Assembly: GCA_009668015.1 (NCBI GenBank)
Contig: WJYB01000001.1
Coordinates: 186,001 to 250,000, forward strand
Length of the DNA: 64,000 bases
DNA from: Enterobacteriaceae bacterium RIT714
Lineage (GTDB): Bacteria > Pseudomonadota > Gammaproteobacteria > Enterobacterales > Enterobacteriaceae
Direction of reading: 5' to 3'
Shown piece after piece: positions 21,588 through 30,560 of the stretch (its first letter is position 1; each line of letters starts with the position of its first letter). The position numbers were made by a program, and so were the translations under genes. The notes under the pieces were generated by a model. That model did not search any database. It was not told the DNA's origin and worked only from the letters and a program-made list of their open reading frames with translations.

Positions 21588-21695
21588 ATAGTTTAAAAAC
21601 TATGAAGATTTTGCGCGCGGGATGAAGTGCCAGAGTGCGGAATTGCGGGTCGGACCAGTAAGAGATGATAAAAATGATTAGTCGGACTTAAGTAT

Positions 21696-21715
21696 CAGGC
21701 GGGTGACCCCGCCTG
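21696..21715 (-). terminator. candidate ydiK terminator
   Basis: CAGGCGGG and CCCGCCTG form an 8-bp stem 9 bases past the ydiK stop. The trailing T content on the minus strand is modest (ATACTTAAG), so efficiency is uncertain. Confidence 0.5.
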
Positions 21716-21723
21716 CAGATGCA

Positions 21724-22839
21724 TTACGGCTTGTTTTTACCTTCCAGTTCCTCAAGGTCGTGGAGGATGACCTCGGGGTCCGTTCCCGGTGGTGGGATCT
21801 CATGAACCCAGGCGGAGAACAGGCGCCAGGTGACGGCCAGCAGCACCGGCCCGATAAAGAGACCGATCATCCCAAAGGCAATCAAACCGCCGATAACGCC
21901 GGACAGAATTAAAATCAACGGCAGGTCGGCGCCCATGCGAATCAGCACAGGACGAATGACGTTATCCATCGTGCCGACGACGCAGCTCCACACCAGCAGC
22001 ACCGTGCCCCAGGTCGTATCACCGCTCCAGTAAAGCCAGATAATACTTGGGACCAGCACCAGCAACGGCCCAAGCTGCACCAGGCAGGTGAGGATCATGA
22101 TGACGGTTAAAATAGTGGCATACGGCACGCCGGAGATCGCCAGCCCAATCCCGCCCAGCACCGCCTGCACCAGCGCGGTCACGACCACGCCCAGCGCAAC
22201 CGCGCGAACGGCTTGCGCAGCCAGCAGGACCGCCGCGTCGCCGCGCGATCCGGCAAGACGGGTCGCAAAATGACGAACGCCCAACGCCACCTGTTCGCCG
22301 CGCCAGTACAGCAGGGCGCTGAAGAGCAGCATCAAAGTACAGTGCATCATAAAGCGCCCGAGGTGTGCCGCCTGCCCGATAAACCAGGTTGTGGTTGTCC
22401 CGACATACGGTCGCACTTTGGTCATAATCGCGCTGCCCCCCATCTCCAGCAGACTGTGCCAGCCGCCATAGAGCTTTGCGCCCACGATCGGAATGCTGTT
22501 CAGCCACGCAAGATCGGGAGCCGTCATCTCTCCGCTGGTGATTGAGCGAATAACCGGTCCACTGGTGTCCACCAGGCTGTTAACCAGCAGCGCAATGGGA
22601 ATGATAAAGACCAGGAAAAGAAACAGGGTCATGACCAGAACGGCCAGAGAACGCCGGCCGAACAGCAGTTTTTGCAGACGTAATAACAGAGGCCAGGTGG
22701 CGACAACGACCGTACCTGCCCACGCAAATCCGAGAACGAATGGGCGCACAATCCATAAACACGCGATGATCATGATGGCTAAGAACAGCACCGACAGCAA
22801 AATTTGCGCAACGTCCCTGGGCTGACGAAGATTGACCAT
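21724..22839 (-). CDS. ydiK: AI-2E family transporter YdiK
   Basis: YdiK is an inner-membrane protein of the AI-2E (TqsA/PerM-like) transporter family; its substrate is unknown. It has 371 residues, about equal to E. coli. Two N-terminal membrane helices, a further helix, a soluble middle and a C-terminal helix bundle are visible, and the family stretch LILILSGVIGGLIAFGMIGLFIGPV is represented near the end (GGLIAFGMIGLFIGP). It is divergent from ydiJ across a 267-base region that holds a short ERIC-derived palindrome and a PurR-like half site. Confidence 0.93.
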   Translation of the reverse strand: MVNLRQPRDVAQILLSVLFLAIMIIACLWIVRPFVLGFAWAGTVVVATWPLLLRLQKLLFGRRSLAVLVMTLFLFLVFIIPIALLVNSLVDTSGPVIRSITSGEMTAPDLAWLNSIPIVGAKLYGGWHSLLEMGGSAIMTKVRPYVGTTTTWFIGQAAHLGRFMMHCTLMLLFSALLYWRGEQVALGVRHFATRLAGSRGDAAVLLAAQAVRAVALGVVVTALVQAVLGGIGLAISGVPYATILTVIMILTCLVQLGPLLVLVPSIIWLYWSGDTTWGTVLLVWSCVVGTMDNVIRPVLIRMGADLPLILILSGVIGGLIAFGMIGLFIGPVLLAVTWRLFSAWVHEIPPPGTDPEVILHDLEELEGKNKP

Positions 22840-23010
22840 AAATGAAATTCACCTTAATTGAATACCAGCCGCGCTGGCAGGAACAGAAAATTGCGTAACT
22901 TAATCATTAGTGATTTCTGCCATTTTTGACAGCTAAATTCTGCCCGTAAATCTGCCGGGCGCATAAGAAAAAAATGTGATACAACAATTCAAACACAACG
23001 CAAACGATAT

Positions 23011-23079
23011 CCCTCGTCATAATTTACGCTGCAGGTGCGTGGGCTGCGAGCCTTCCTGCAAGCCGAATGATTGAGAGGG
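23011..23079. repeat. internally deleted ERIC element
   Basis: The segment starts CCCTCGTCAT and ends ATGATTGAGAGGG. It carries the outer arms of an ERIC unit (TGCAGGTGCGTGGGCTGC on the left, GCCTTCCTGCAAG on the right), but the central ERIC1/ERIC2 core is missing. The full ERIC copy at 47266-47389 has the matching arms CGCGTTGGCTGC and GCCTTCCTG. The arms can pair into a long hairpin immediately before ydiJ. Confidence 0.75.
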
Positions 23080-23106
23080 CAACAACACTATTTAGGGTCT
23101 TCCGTA

Positions 23107-26100
23107 ATGATCCCATTGATTTCTCAGGCACCTGGCGTCGTTCAGCTGGTGCTCAATTATTTGCAAGCACTGGAGCAACAGGGTTTTACAGGTGATACCG
23201 CCACTCATTATGCCGACAGGCTGACCATGGCGACCGATAACAGTATCTATCAGTTACTTCCCGATGCCGTTGTTTTTCCTCGTTCTACCGCTGATGTGGC
23301 GCTTATTTCTCGTCTGGCGGCACAGGAGCGTTTTGCTTCACTGGTCTTTACCCCGCGCGGTGGCGGGACCGGAACCAACGGTCAGGCGCTGAATCAGGGC
23401 ATCATCATTGATATGTCGCGCTATATGAACCGCATCATTGAGATCAATCCTGAAGAGGGTTGGGTGCGGGTAGAGGCCGGCGTGATCAAAGATCAGCTTA
23501 ATCAGTTCCTGAAACCTTACGGCTATTTCTTTGCGCCGGAATTATCCACCAGCAACCGCGCCACCATTGGCGGCATGATTAATACCGATGCCTCCGGGCA
23601 GGGATCTCTGGTCTACGGCAAAACTTCTGACCACGTGCTCGGCGTTCGCGCTGTGCTGTTAGGCGGCGATATTCTGGATACGCAGGCGATGCCGGTAGCC
23701 CTTGCGGAAACGCTGGGCAAAGACAGCACGGCAGTCGGGCGAATCTATCGCAGCGTGCTCGACAGCTGCCGCGATAATCGCCAGCTGATCGTGGATAAAT
23801 TCCCGAAGCTCAATCGCTTCCTGACCGGCTACGATCTGCGACATGTCTTTAATGACGATCTCAGCGAATTTGATTTAACCCGCATTCTGACCGGTTCGGA
23901 AGGCACGCTGGCATTTATCACCGAAGCCCGTCTGGATATCACCCGGCTGCCCAAAGTGCGTCGGCTGGTCAACGTCAAATACCACTCCTTTGATTCCGCG
24001 CTGCGCAATGCGCCATTTATGGTGGAGGCGCGCGCGCTGTCGGTGGAAACCGTTGACTCGAAAGTGCTCAACCTCGCGCGCGAAGATATCGTCTGGCATT
24101 CAGTCAGCGAGCTGATTACCGATGTGCCAGATAAAGAGATGTTGGGCTTAAATATTGTCGAATTTGCCGGTGACGATGCGGAGCTGATCGAGGGGCAGGT
24201 GCAAAACCTGTGTCAGCGCCTGGATGAGCTGATCGCGCAGGGTGAAGGCGGCGTCATTGGCTGGCAGCTGTGCAACGATCTTTCAGGCATTGAACGTATC
24301 TACGCGATGCGTAAAAAGGCGGTGGGGTTGCTCGGGAATGCCAAAGGCGCGGCCAAACCGATTCCGTTCGCCGAAGATACCTGCGTGCCGCCAGAACATC
24401 TGGCCGATTACATCGTCGAGTTCCGCGCATTGCTGGATAGCCACGGTCTGAGCTACGGCATGTTTGGCCATGTGGATGCCGGGGTGCTGCATGTGCGCCC
24501 GGCGCTGGATATGTGCGATCCGCAGCAGGAGATCCTGATGAAAAAGATCTCCGATGAGGTGGTGGCGCTGACGGCGAAATACGGCGGCCTGCTGTGGGGC
24601 GAGCACGGGAAAGGCTTCCGCGCGGAATACAGCCCGGCGTTTTTCGGTGAGCAACTGTACGGCGAACTGCGCAAAGTGAAGGCGGCATTTGATCCGCACA
24701 ACCGTCTCAATCCGGGGAAAATTTGCCCGCCGGCCGGTGTGGATGAGCCGATGATGCAGGTGGACGCCGTCAAGCGCGGCACGTTCGATCGGCAAATTCC
24801 GATTGCGGTGCGTTCGTCGTGGCGCGGGGCGATGGAGTGTAACGGCAACGGTCTGTGCTTTAACTTTGATGTGAAAAGCCCGATGTGCCCGTCGATGAAA
24901 ATCACCAGCAACCGCATTCATTCCCCGAAAGGGCGAGCGACGCTGGTGCGTGAGTGGCTGCGTCTGCTGGCCGATCGCGGCGTCGATCCGATTGCGCTTG
25001 AAAACCATCTCCCGGAAAAACGCGCCAGCCTGCGCACGCTCATTGAGCGCTCTCGCAACAGCTGGCACGCCCGCAAAGGCGAGTACGATTTTTCACATGA
25101 GGTGAAAGAGGCGATGTCCGGCTGTCTGGCCTGTAAAGCCTGCTCGACCCAGTGTCCGATTAAAATCGACGTGCCGGAATTTCGCTCGCGCTTTTTGCAG
25201 CTCTATCATTCCCGGTATCTGCGGCCCGTGCGCGATCACCTGGTGGCTACCGTAGAAAGCTACGCGCCGCTGATGGCACGCGCGCCGAAAACGTTCAACT
25301 TTTTCATCAATCAGCCGCTGGTGCGTAAACTTTCCGAAAAACATATCGGCATGGTCGATCTGCCGCTGCTTTCCACGCCTTCTCTGCAGCGCCAGCTGGT
25401 GGGCCACCGTTCGGCAAATATGACGCTTGAACAGCTGGAAGCCCTGAGCGACGAGCAAAAAGCCAAAACGGTGCTGGTGGTTCAGGATCCGTTTACCAGT
25501 TATTACGATGCGCAGGTTGTCGCTGATTTCGTGCGTCTGGTGGAAAAAGTGGGCTATCAGCCCGTCGTGCTGCCGTTCTCGCCGAACGGCAAGGCGCAGC
25601 ATATTAAAGGCTTCCTGAGCCGCTTTGCAAAAACCGCGCAGAAAACGTCTGATTTTTTGAACCGTGTGGCACAGCTCGGTATGCCGATGGTGGGTGTCGA
25701 TCCGGCCCTGGTGCTGTGTTATCGCGATGAATATAAGCAAACGCTGGGCGACAAACGGGGTGATTTCAGTGTGCTGCTGGTGCACGAATGGCTTCCGGCG
25801 GCGCTGGAAACCGCGGCGGTGAAAGACGTTAGCGGTGAATCGTGGTATCTGTTTGGGCACTGTACGGAAGTCACCGCGCTGCCGGGGGCGCCCGCGCAAT
25901 GGGCGTCTATTTTTGCCCGCTTCGGCGCCAGGCTTGAAAACGTCAGCGTCGGGTGCTGCGGTATGGCGGGAACCTACGGGCATGAGGTGAAAAATCATGC
26001 TAATTCCCTTGGCATTTACGAATTGTCGTGGCATCAGGCGATGCAGCGACTGCCGCGTAACCGTTGCCTCGCGACAGGGTACTCCTGCCGCAGTCAGGTC

Positions 26101-26163
26101 AAACGCGTTGAAGGCAACGGCGTTCGCCATCCATTGCAGGCTCTGCTGGAGATAATAGGATGA
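23107..26163 (+). CDS. ydiJ: FAD-linked oxidoreductase YdiJ (D-2-hydroxyglutarate dehydrogenase type)
   Basis: YdiJ is a large flavin and Fe-S oxidoreductase; homologues act as D-2-hydroxyglutarate dehydrogenases. The start ATG at 23107 (MIPLISQ) gives 1018 residues, the E. coli length. The N-terminal FAD-binding PCMH domain has [11 protein letters not shown] and [15 protein letters not shown]. The FAD-oxidase C-terminal domain follows, with GEHGKGFR and NPGKICPP. Then come a ferredoxin-like cysteine cluster ([12 protein letters not shown]) and a C-terminal CCG-type domain with [10 protein letters not shown]. Its TGA overlaps the menI ATG, so the two are coupled. Confidence 0.95.
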   Translation: MIPLISQAPGVVQLVLNYLQALEQQGFTGDTATHYADRLTMATDNSIYQLLPDAVVFPRSTADVALISRLAAQERFASLVFTPRGGGTGTNGQALNQGIIIDMSRYMNRIIEINPEEGWVRVEAGVIKDQLNQFLKPYGYFFAPELSTSNRATIGGMINTDASGQGSLVYGKTSDHVLGVRAVLLGGDILDTQAMPVALAETLGKDSTAVGRIYRSVLDSCRDNRQLIVDKFPKLNRFLTGYDLRHVFNDDLSEFDLTRILTGSEGTLAFITEARLDITRLPKVRRLVNVKYHSFDSALRNAPFMVEARALSVETVDSKVLNLAREDIVWHSVSELITDVPDKEMLGLNIVEFAGDDAELIEGQVQNLCQRLDELIAQGEGGVIGWQLCNDLSGIERIYAMRKKAVGLLGNAKGAAKPIPFAEDTCVPPEHLADYIVEFRALLDSHGLSYGMFGHVDAGVLHVRPALDMCDPQQEILMKKISDEVVALTAKYGGLLWGEHGKGFRAEYSPAFFGEQLYGELRKVKAAFDPHNRLNPGKICPPAGVDEPMMQVDAVKRGTFDRQIPIAVRSSWRGAMECNGNGLCFNFDVKSPMCPSMKITSNRIHSPKGRATLVREWLRLLADRGVDPIALENHLPEKRASLRTLIERSRNSWHARKGEYDFSHEVKEAMSGCLACKACSTQCPIKIDVPEFRSRFLQLYHSRYLRPVRDHLVATVESYAPLMARAPKTFNFFINQPLVRKLSEKHIGMVDLPLLSTPSLQRQLVGHRSANMTLEQLEALSDEQKAKTVLVVQDPFTSYYDAQVVADFVRLVEKVGYQPVVLPFSPNGKAQHIKGFLSRFAKTAQKTSDFLNRVAQLGMPMVGVDPALVLCYRDEYKQTLGDKRGDFSVLLVHEWLPAALETAAVKDVSGESWYLFGHCTEVTALPGAPAQWASIFARFGARLENVSVGCCGMAGTYGHEVKNHANSLGIYELSWHQAMQRLPRNRCLATGYSCRSQVKRVEGNGVRHPLQALLEIIG

Positions 26164-26570
26164 TCTGGAAACGTACTGTGACGCTACAGGCGTTGAATGC
26201 CATGGGCGAAGGCAACATGGTGGGCTTGCTGGATATTCAGTTTACGCGCATTGGCGAAAACGACCTGGAAGCCACCATGCCAGTCGATAGCCGCACTCAT
26301 CAGCCGTTTGGTTTATTGCACGGTGGGGCATCGGTGGTGCTTGCCGAAACGCTGGGCTCCGTGGCGGGATATCTCTGTACCGAAGGCGAACAAAAGGTGG
26401 TGGGGCTGGAGGTCAATGCCAATCACATCCGCTCGGTGCGCAGCGGACGCGTGCGCGGCGTTTGTCGTGCGCTCCACGCCGGTGGGCGCCATCAGGTGTG
26501 GCAAATCGACCTTTATGACCAACAGGATCGGCTTTGCTGCTCTTCGCGACTGACCACCGCAGTGGTTTAA
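26160..26570 (+). CDS. menI: 1,4-dihydroxy-2-naphthoyl-CoA hydrolase
   Basis: MenI (YdiI) is a hotdog-fold thioesterase that hydrolyses DHNA-CoA in menaquinone synthesis and accepts other aromatic acyl-CoAs. It has 136 residues, the E. coli length. The family motif [21 protein letters not shown] contains the catalytic Glu (in LAETLGS). The start overlaps the ydiJ stop by 4 bases (ATGA). Confidence 0.95.
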   Translation: MIWKRTVTLQALNAMGEGNMVGLLDIQFTRIGENDLEATMPVDSRTHQPFGLLHGGASVVLAETLGSVAGYLCTEGEQKVVGLEVNANHIRSVRSGRVRGVCRALHAGGRHQVWQIDLYDQQDRLCCSSRLTTAVV

Positions 26571-26606
26571 ATCAGTGTAAACATCCTGCAGGAATTGTTT
26601 TTGGTC

Positions 26607-26646
26607 AAAACCTGACCAGCAAAAAGTGTTATACTGGTCAGGTTTT
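26607..26646. repeat. 13-bp inverted repeat spanning the ydiH promoter region
   Basis: AAAACCTGACCAG (26607-26619) and CTGGTCAGGTTTT (26634-26646) pair perfectly over 13 bp with a 14-base loop. A TATACT -10-like hexamer (26630-26635) lies at the edge of the loop. It could be the menI terminator (the stem ends in TTTT) or an operator for ydiH. Confidence 0.6.
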
Positions 26647-26665
26647 GTACACAAGAGAGGATATT

Positions 26666-26860
26666 ATGGATACCGAGTTGAACCCCGCCCAACTGGCAAT
26701 AGAATTTTTACGTCGCGATAAGAGCAACCTGTCTCCGGCGCAGTACCTAAAGAAGCTTAAACAGCTTGAACTGGAGTTTACCGATCTGCTCGCGCTCTCT
26801 TCAATGGAGCTCAAAGAAGAGATCTATTTTGCCTGGCGCTTAGGCGTTCACGTCCACTGA
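26666..26860 (+). CDS. ydiH: small conserved protein YdiH
   Basis: YdiH is a 64-residue enterobacterial protein of unknown function. The ATG at 26666 (MDTELNP) follows GAGAGG at good spacing; the longer upstream frame overlaps the inverted repeat and is rejected. The sequence is helical and charged (YLKKLKQLELEF) and ends FAWRLGVHVH, as in E. coli. It lies between menI and a bidirectional terminator. Confidence 0.93.
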   Translation: MDTELNPAQLAIEFLRRDKSNLSPAQYLKKLKQLELEFTDLLALSSMELKEEIYFAWRLGVHVH

Positions 26861-26880
26861 TTTTCTTTTCTGAAGACGAT

Positions 26881-26905
26881 AAAAGGCCGCCTGTGCGGCC
26901 TTTTT
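26881..26905. terminator. bidirectional terminator between ydiH and the formate dehydrogenase gene
   Basis: AAAAGGCCGC, loop CTGT and GCGGCCTTTTT form a symmetric stem with an A-run and a T-run. It serves ydiH on the plus strand and the converging dehydrogenase gene (stop at 26911) on the minus strand. Confidence 0.93.
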
Positions 26906-26910
26906 AACTG

Positions 26911-29061
26911 TTACACGTTCACCGCATTGATTAACCGGGTTTTCATCGACTGATAGGCTGAAGCGGCATAATCTTCTGCCCAGCGCTGATCGGTAATGGC
27001 CTCCAGTTGAACCGCACAATATTTGGTTTCCGGCGTTTTGGACGTCGGGTCGAGGTTATCCTGCGTCAGTTCGTTGCAGGCGCCAATCCACCACTGATAG
27101 GTCATATACACCGCGCCGATGTTAATGCGTTCGCTGATACTGGCGCGAGTGATCACTTTTCCGCGACGAGAACGTACCCACACCAGCTGCCCATCGCTGA
27201 TGCCTGATGCCTGCGCATCCGCCGGATTGATCTGCACACGACCCGGTTCATCGGCTAGGCTTTGCAGCGCAGCGCAGTTGCCGGTCATCGAACGGCAGGA
27301 GTAATGCCCGACCTCGCGCACCGTACAGAGAACCAGAGGATAGTCAGCATCCGGCACTTCGGCGGGGGCCCGCCACGGCGCGGCAAACAGTTGGCCTTTA
27401 CCGTCTGGCGTGTCGAACTGATTATCTTTGTACAGGTAAGGCGTACCGGGGTGATCCAGCGTCGGGCATGGCCACTGAATATGGCCCATCTCGCCCATTT
27501 TTTCGTAGGTCACGCCATAAAAGAGCGGGCACAGTTCGCGCATCTCATCCCAGATTTGCTGGTTGGAATCATAGTGCATCGGATAACCCATCGCACTCGA
27601 GAGCAGGCTGATAATCTCCCAGTCGCGCTTCACGTTGCCGCTGGCTTCGATAGCTTTGCCGAAGCGCTGGAATCCGCGATCGGCACAGGTAAAGACGCCG
27701 CCGTGTTCGCCCCAGGAGGTGGCGGGCAGCAGAACGTCGGCCACTTCGGCGGTTTTGGTCATGAAGATATCCTGTACCACCACGAAGTCGAGGGCGTCAA
27801 AACCTCTGCGTACGAGGCCGAGATCGGCTTCGGTCTGGAGGGGATCTTCGCCCATGATGTAATACGCTTTGATTTTGCCTTCCAGCGCCAGGTGCGGCAC
27901 TTCGGTGATGCGTGTGCCAACCTGGTCGTCCATGGTGTTGACGTCAATCTCCCAGGCGTCAGCAAATTTCGCGCGCACGGCGGCGTCCGTCACGTCCTGA
28001 TAGCCAGGGAACATGTTCGGCAGCACGCCCATATCGCACGCGCCCTGTACGTTGTTTTGTCCGCGTACCGGGCCGACGCCGACGGCAGGGCGACCGAGAT
28101 TTCCAGTCAACAGCGCCAGGCTCGACAGGCCTTTCACCACATCTACCGCCTGCCCAAACTGGGTGACTCCCATACCCCACATCACGGTGGCAGAGGGAGC
28201 GGCGGCGAAAGTACGCATCGCCTGGCGAACGTCGCGTGCCGGGATACCGGTCAGGTGTTCGACTTTCTCTGGTGCGTAATCTTTGACGATCTGACGATAG
28301 GTTTCGAGCCCATCGGTGAAGCGCGCCACGTAGTTTTTATCGTACAACTCTTCTTCCAGCAGCACGTAACCGAACGCATTGACCAGCGCCATATTGCTGC
28401 CGTTATTCAGCTGTAAATGTTGATCGGCAATGCGGGCGGTTTCGATGCGGCGCGGATCGCACACGATGATCTTCGCGCCGTTCTGCCGGGCTTTTAGTAC
28501 CCGTCTTGCCACAATCGGATGCGAGTCGGCGCAGTTATAACCAAATACCAGCAGGCATTTTGAGTTCTCGATATCGTTAATGGCGTTACTCATTGCCCCG
28601 TTACCCAGCGTCTCCTGCAGCCCGGCGACAGAAGGGCCGTGGCAGACGCGGGCGCAGCAATCCACGTTGTTGGTGTGAAGCACCGCCCGGGCAAATTTTT
28701 GCATCACGTAGTTGGTTTCATTACCCGTTCCGCGTGACGATCCGGTCGTCATGATGGAACGCGGCCCGTGTTGATCTTTAATGGCTTTTAGTTTGCTGGC
28801 GGTGTAGCGGATAGCCTCTTCCCAGGTGACGGGCGTGAAGGCATCTCCTTTGTTGTAGCGGATCATCGGTTGGGTGAGGCGAGGGGTAAGCAGACGGGTA
28901 TCGTTAAGGAAGTCCCAGCCGTAGAAGCCTTTCAGGCATAGCGTGCCCTGGTTGGTGACACCTTCGGCGGCTTCGGCGCGGATGATACGATTATTCTCAA
29001 CCACGAGATTTAATTTACAGCCTGCTCCACAGTACGGGCAGACGCTTGCGATTTTTTTCAT
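26911..29061 (-). CDS. formate dehydrogenase H-type molybdoenzyme, cysteine variant
   Basis: A molybdopterin-dependent formate dehydrogenase alpha subunit close to E. coli FdhF, which oxidises formate to CO2 in formate hydrogenlyase. The ATG at 29061 (MKKIASV) gives 716 residues versus 715 for FdhF. The [4Fe-4S] ligands are C8, C11, C15 and C42, followed by Lys44. Residue 140, selenocysteine (TGA) in FdhF, is Cys here, encoded by TGC at 28644-28642 in CCARVCHGPSV; the adjacent His141 is kept. No electron-transfer subunit is adjacent, so the partner (HycB-like or other) must be elsewhere. A sigma-54-type promoter lies 104 bases upstream. It may be a paralogue of, or a replacement for, the selenoprotein. 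Confidence 0.9.
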   Translation of the reverse strand: MKKIASVCPYCGAGCKLNLVVENNRIIRAEAAEGVTNQGTLCLKGFYGWDFLNDTRLLTPRLTQPMIRYNKGDAFTPVTWEEAIRYTASKLKAIKDQHGPRSIMTTGSSRGTGNETNYVMQKFARAVLHTNNVDCCARVCHGPSVAGLQETLGNGAMSNAINDIENSKCLLVFGYNCADSHPIVARRVLKARQNGAKIIVCDPRRIETARIADQHLQLNNGSNMALVNAFGYVLLEEELYDKNYVARFTDGLETYRQIVKDYAPEKVEHLTGIPARDVRQAMRTFAAAPSATVMWGMGVTQFGQAVDVVKGLSSLALLTGNLGRPAVGVGPVRGQNNVQGACDMGVLPNMFPGYQDVTDAAVRAKFADAWEIDVNTMDDQVGTRITEVPHLALEGKIKAYYIMGEDPLQTEADLGLVRRGFDALDFVVVQDIFMTKTAEVADVLLPATSWGEHGGVFTCADRGFQRFGKAIEASGNVKRDWEIISLLSSAMGYPMHYDSNQQIWDEMRELCPLFYGVTYEKMGEMGHIQWPCPTLDHPGTPYLYKDNQFDTPDGKGQLFAAPWRAPAEVPDADYPLVLCTVREVGHYSCRSMTGNCAALQSLADEPGRVQINPADAQASGISDGQLVWVRSRRGKVITRASISERINIGAVYMTYQWWIGACNELTQDNLDPTSKTPETKYCAVQLEAITDQRWAEDYAASAYQSMKTRLINAVNV

Positions 29062-29164
29062 CAATAACAGACCTGTTAAGAAATGAACTGATGCCATTCG
29101 GCCATGCCGGAACGCCATCATACGATTCAAGATGTTGAATGAGCGTCATCTGACACAGCGTTAA

Positions 29165-29180
29165 AGCAGATTCTGTGCCA
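29165..29180 (-). promoter_or_regulatory. sigma-54 promoter of the formate dehydrogenase gene
   Basis: The minus strand reads TGGCACAGAATCTGCT, fitting the -24/-12 pattern TGGCAC-N5-TTGCW with one mismatch. It points at the formate dehydrogenase gene about 104 bases away. FdhF of E. coli is sigma-54 and FhlA dependent, so the same control is plausible. Confidence 0.72.
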
Positions 29181-29231
29181 GAATTGCATTTCTTTGATTT
29201 AACAGGGTTTAGTGATTTTTGAGCGCCTGGC

Positions 29232-29261
29232 TCGACATGACATTCGACAAAAGTGTCGACA
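29232..29261 (-). promoter_or_regulatory. TCGACA triplet, candidate activator (UAS) site
   Basis: Three copies of TCGACA start at 29232, 29244 and 29256, exactly 12 bases apart; the third is part of the palindrome TGTCGACA. They lie 52-96 bases upstream of the sigma-54 promoter, where an enhancer-binding protein such as FhlA would bind. The identity of the activator is inference. Confidence 0.55.
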
Positions 29262-29267
29262 AAAGAG

Positions 29268-29316
29268 AAGGCCGTGAGGGAAATCATCAGGAAAGGCTCC
29301 TGATCCTGACGGCCTT
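29268..29316 (-). terminator. hairpin after ariR
   Basis: Outer arms AAGGCCGT and ACGGCCTT enclose inner arms ATCAGGA and TCCTGAT, giving a long interrupted stem 20 bases past the ariR stop. The trailing minus-strand sequence CTCTTTTG is a modest T-run. It likely ends the ycgZ-ymgA-ariR transcript. Confidence 0.65.
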
Positions 29317-29335
29317 ATCGCGGTAACCGTCTTCT

Positions 29336-29614
29336 TTAAATATCGTCCATGGTGTAGCCAACCACGATTTCCAGCGTCTTGCGAATAATGTCACTTGTCA
29401 CGACATCATCGGTGGTTTCGAGCGCATTAATCAGCCATAAAATAATCGCTTTGTTCGTCAGATGCCCTTCAGAGGCCATGATACAGCTGACCGCAGCAGC
29501 AAAAATGGCAGACTCTTCCGCCAGTTTATCGCCTGCATTACGGAAATATTCGGACAGCGCAGTATCGTGAAAACCGGCATACACATCGGGTTGAACGTGA
29601 ATATTTTGTCTCAT
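29336..29614 (-). CDS. ariR: AriR/YmgB-family biofilm and acid-resistance regulator
   Basis: A 92-residue helical protein closely resembling E. coli AriR (YmgB): ALSEYFRNAGDKLAEESA in the first half, and LINALETTDDVV with IRKTLEIVVGYTMDD at the end. AriR dimers affect biofilm formation, motility and acid resistance, and belong to the Rcs-activating connector set downstream of BluR. It is the third gene of ycgZ-ymgA-ariR, 36 bases after ymgA. The symbol is by similarity. Confidence 0.88.
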   Translation of the reverse strand: MRQNIHVQPDVYAGFHDTALSEYFRNAGDKLAEESAIFAAAVSCIMASEGHLTNKAIILWLINALETTDDVVTSDIIRKTLEIVVGYTMDDI

Positions 29615-29650
29615 TTATTCTCACCGTAAGAGGTTAAAGATCGATTGCTG

Positions 29651-29968
29651 TTAATGTATGTTCTTATTCCCGCCGGGTTTGCCACGACCAAACAGCGGGA
29701 AAACGTTATCGTTCTGCTCACTTTTTAATCCGTCCAAATCCCTCTGCTGACGCGCTTTCTTACGTTGCGCAAAAGGCGTGCTCCTTGCACTGACTTCGGC
29801 AATGATCTCTGCAATCACCGCGCGACGCCGGTCATCCTTTTCACTCGCCTCCATGTCCCGCAATCTGCGCAACAGGGATTGCTTACTGAGCGGGCCATGT
29901 TCTTTCAGGAGAGATAAAACGGCCTCTCCGATTAACTCATCTGCTAATTGCTCGTTTTCACTTCTCAT
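29651..29968 (-). CDS. ymgA: YmgA-family biofilm connector protein
   Basis: This is the second gene of the ycgZ-ymgA-ariR operon. The ATG at 29968 (MRSENEQ) gives 105 residues; a TTG 11 codons upstream would give 116. The N-terminal half (GEAVLSLLKEHGPLSKQSLL and a following basic helix) fits the YmgA/YcgZ connector family, which acts through the Rcs phosphorelay in E. coli. The C-terminus ends GRGKPGGNKNIH, basic and likely unstructured. It is longer than my recollection of E. coli YmgA (about 90 residues), so it may be a divergent member. Confidence 0.8.
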   Translation of the reverse strand: MRSENEQLADELIGEAVLSLLKEHGPLSKQSLLRRLRDMEASEKDDRRRAVIAEIIAEVSARSTPFAQRKKARQQRDLDGLKSEQNDNVFPLFGRGKPGGNKNIH

Positions 29969-30138
29969 AACTGCATCTCTGATTGCCGCTTTGTTACGCA
30001 ACGAAATGCGGCATTAAGTCAGAACCCCTCGCAAGGGGATCTGCTGAAGATTGCCAGGTCTTGCTGTAGCCTGAAACGTTCCTTCGTCAGAATGGACTTA
30101 AAACCCAGGTATCGGTTAAATGGGTTTGCTATTGGATC

Positions 30139-30378
30139 TCAGCGATCAAATAGCAAACCAATCAGGGTGTGGTAGTGACTCTCTTCTTCCGGACCGGATG
30201 CGGTATCAAGACGGCTCAGAAGTTTGGTGCACAGGGTTTTGCGATTTAACGTGCGTCCGTCACTCAGGATCTCCACCACAATTTGTCCAAGCGTTTCTTG
30301 CTGGGTTGGAAGCGCGGCCTTGTCGAAGTACCGGACAATTGCATTGGCGCTATCCGGAAGGTAGCTGTTCTGACGCAT
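30139..30378 (-). CDS. ycgZ: YcgZ-family connector protein
   Basis: A 79-residue protein strongly resembling E. coli YcgZ: MRQNSYLPDSANAIVRYF, then LPTQQETLGQIVVEIL, ending HYHTLIGLLFD. It is the first gene of the BluR-repressed operon that shifts cells towards biofilm under blue light at low temperature. A TGTACA dyad lies 66 bases upstream. It is divergent from bluF. The 170 bases between ycgZ and ymgA contain no gene I can support. Confidence 0.9.
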   Translation of the reverse strand: MRQNSYLPDSANAIVRYFDKAALPTQQETLGQIVVEILSDGRTLNRKTLCTKLLSRLDTASGPEEESHYHTLIGLLFDR

Positions 30379-30444
30379 GTTTCACTCCTGTAAATTTAAG
30401 TAGTCAGCTAAGTTATGATTTAAGTTATACGTTTTTTAAAAAGC

Positions 30445-30463
30445 TGTACATTCCAAATGTACA
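30445..30463 (-). promoter_or_regulatory. TGTACA dyad upstream of ycgZ, candidate BluR operator
   Basis: TGTACA-TTCCAAA-TGTACA is a dyad typical of MerR-family operators, located in the ycgZ-bluF divergent region. BluR represses ycgZ in E. coli. A single TTGTACAA (30553-30560) lies closer to bluF. The rest of this 347-base gap holds only AT-rich sequence. Confidence 0.65.
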
Positions 30464-30552
30464 ATATTTGGGATTATTTTTTAACATTAAATGCTATTTG
30501 TTTACTTTCAGTGCCTTGCGGAGCTTACGGAAGGGCAGGGAATCCCGATATA

Positions 30553-30560
30553 TTGTACAA
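30553..30560 (+). promoter_or_regulatory. TTGTACAA motif in the bluF upstream region
   Basis: An exact 8-bp palindrome TTGTACAA, 165 bases before the bluF ATG. The same octamer occurs three more times before bluR. It may be a BluR or MlrA-like binding half. Confidence 0.5.

Noticed and set aside
27262..28416. 384-residue antisense frame inside the formate dehydrogenase gene
   Set aside because: Codon shadow; the minus-strand molybdoenzyme has intact motifs throughout.
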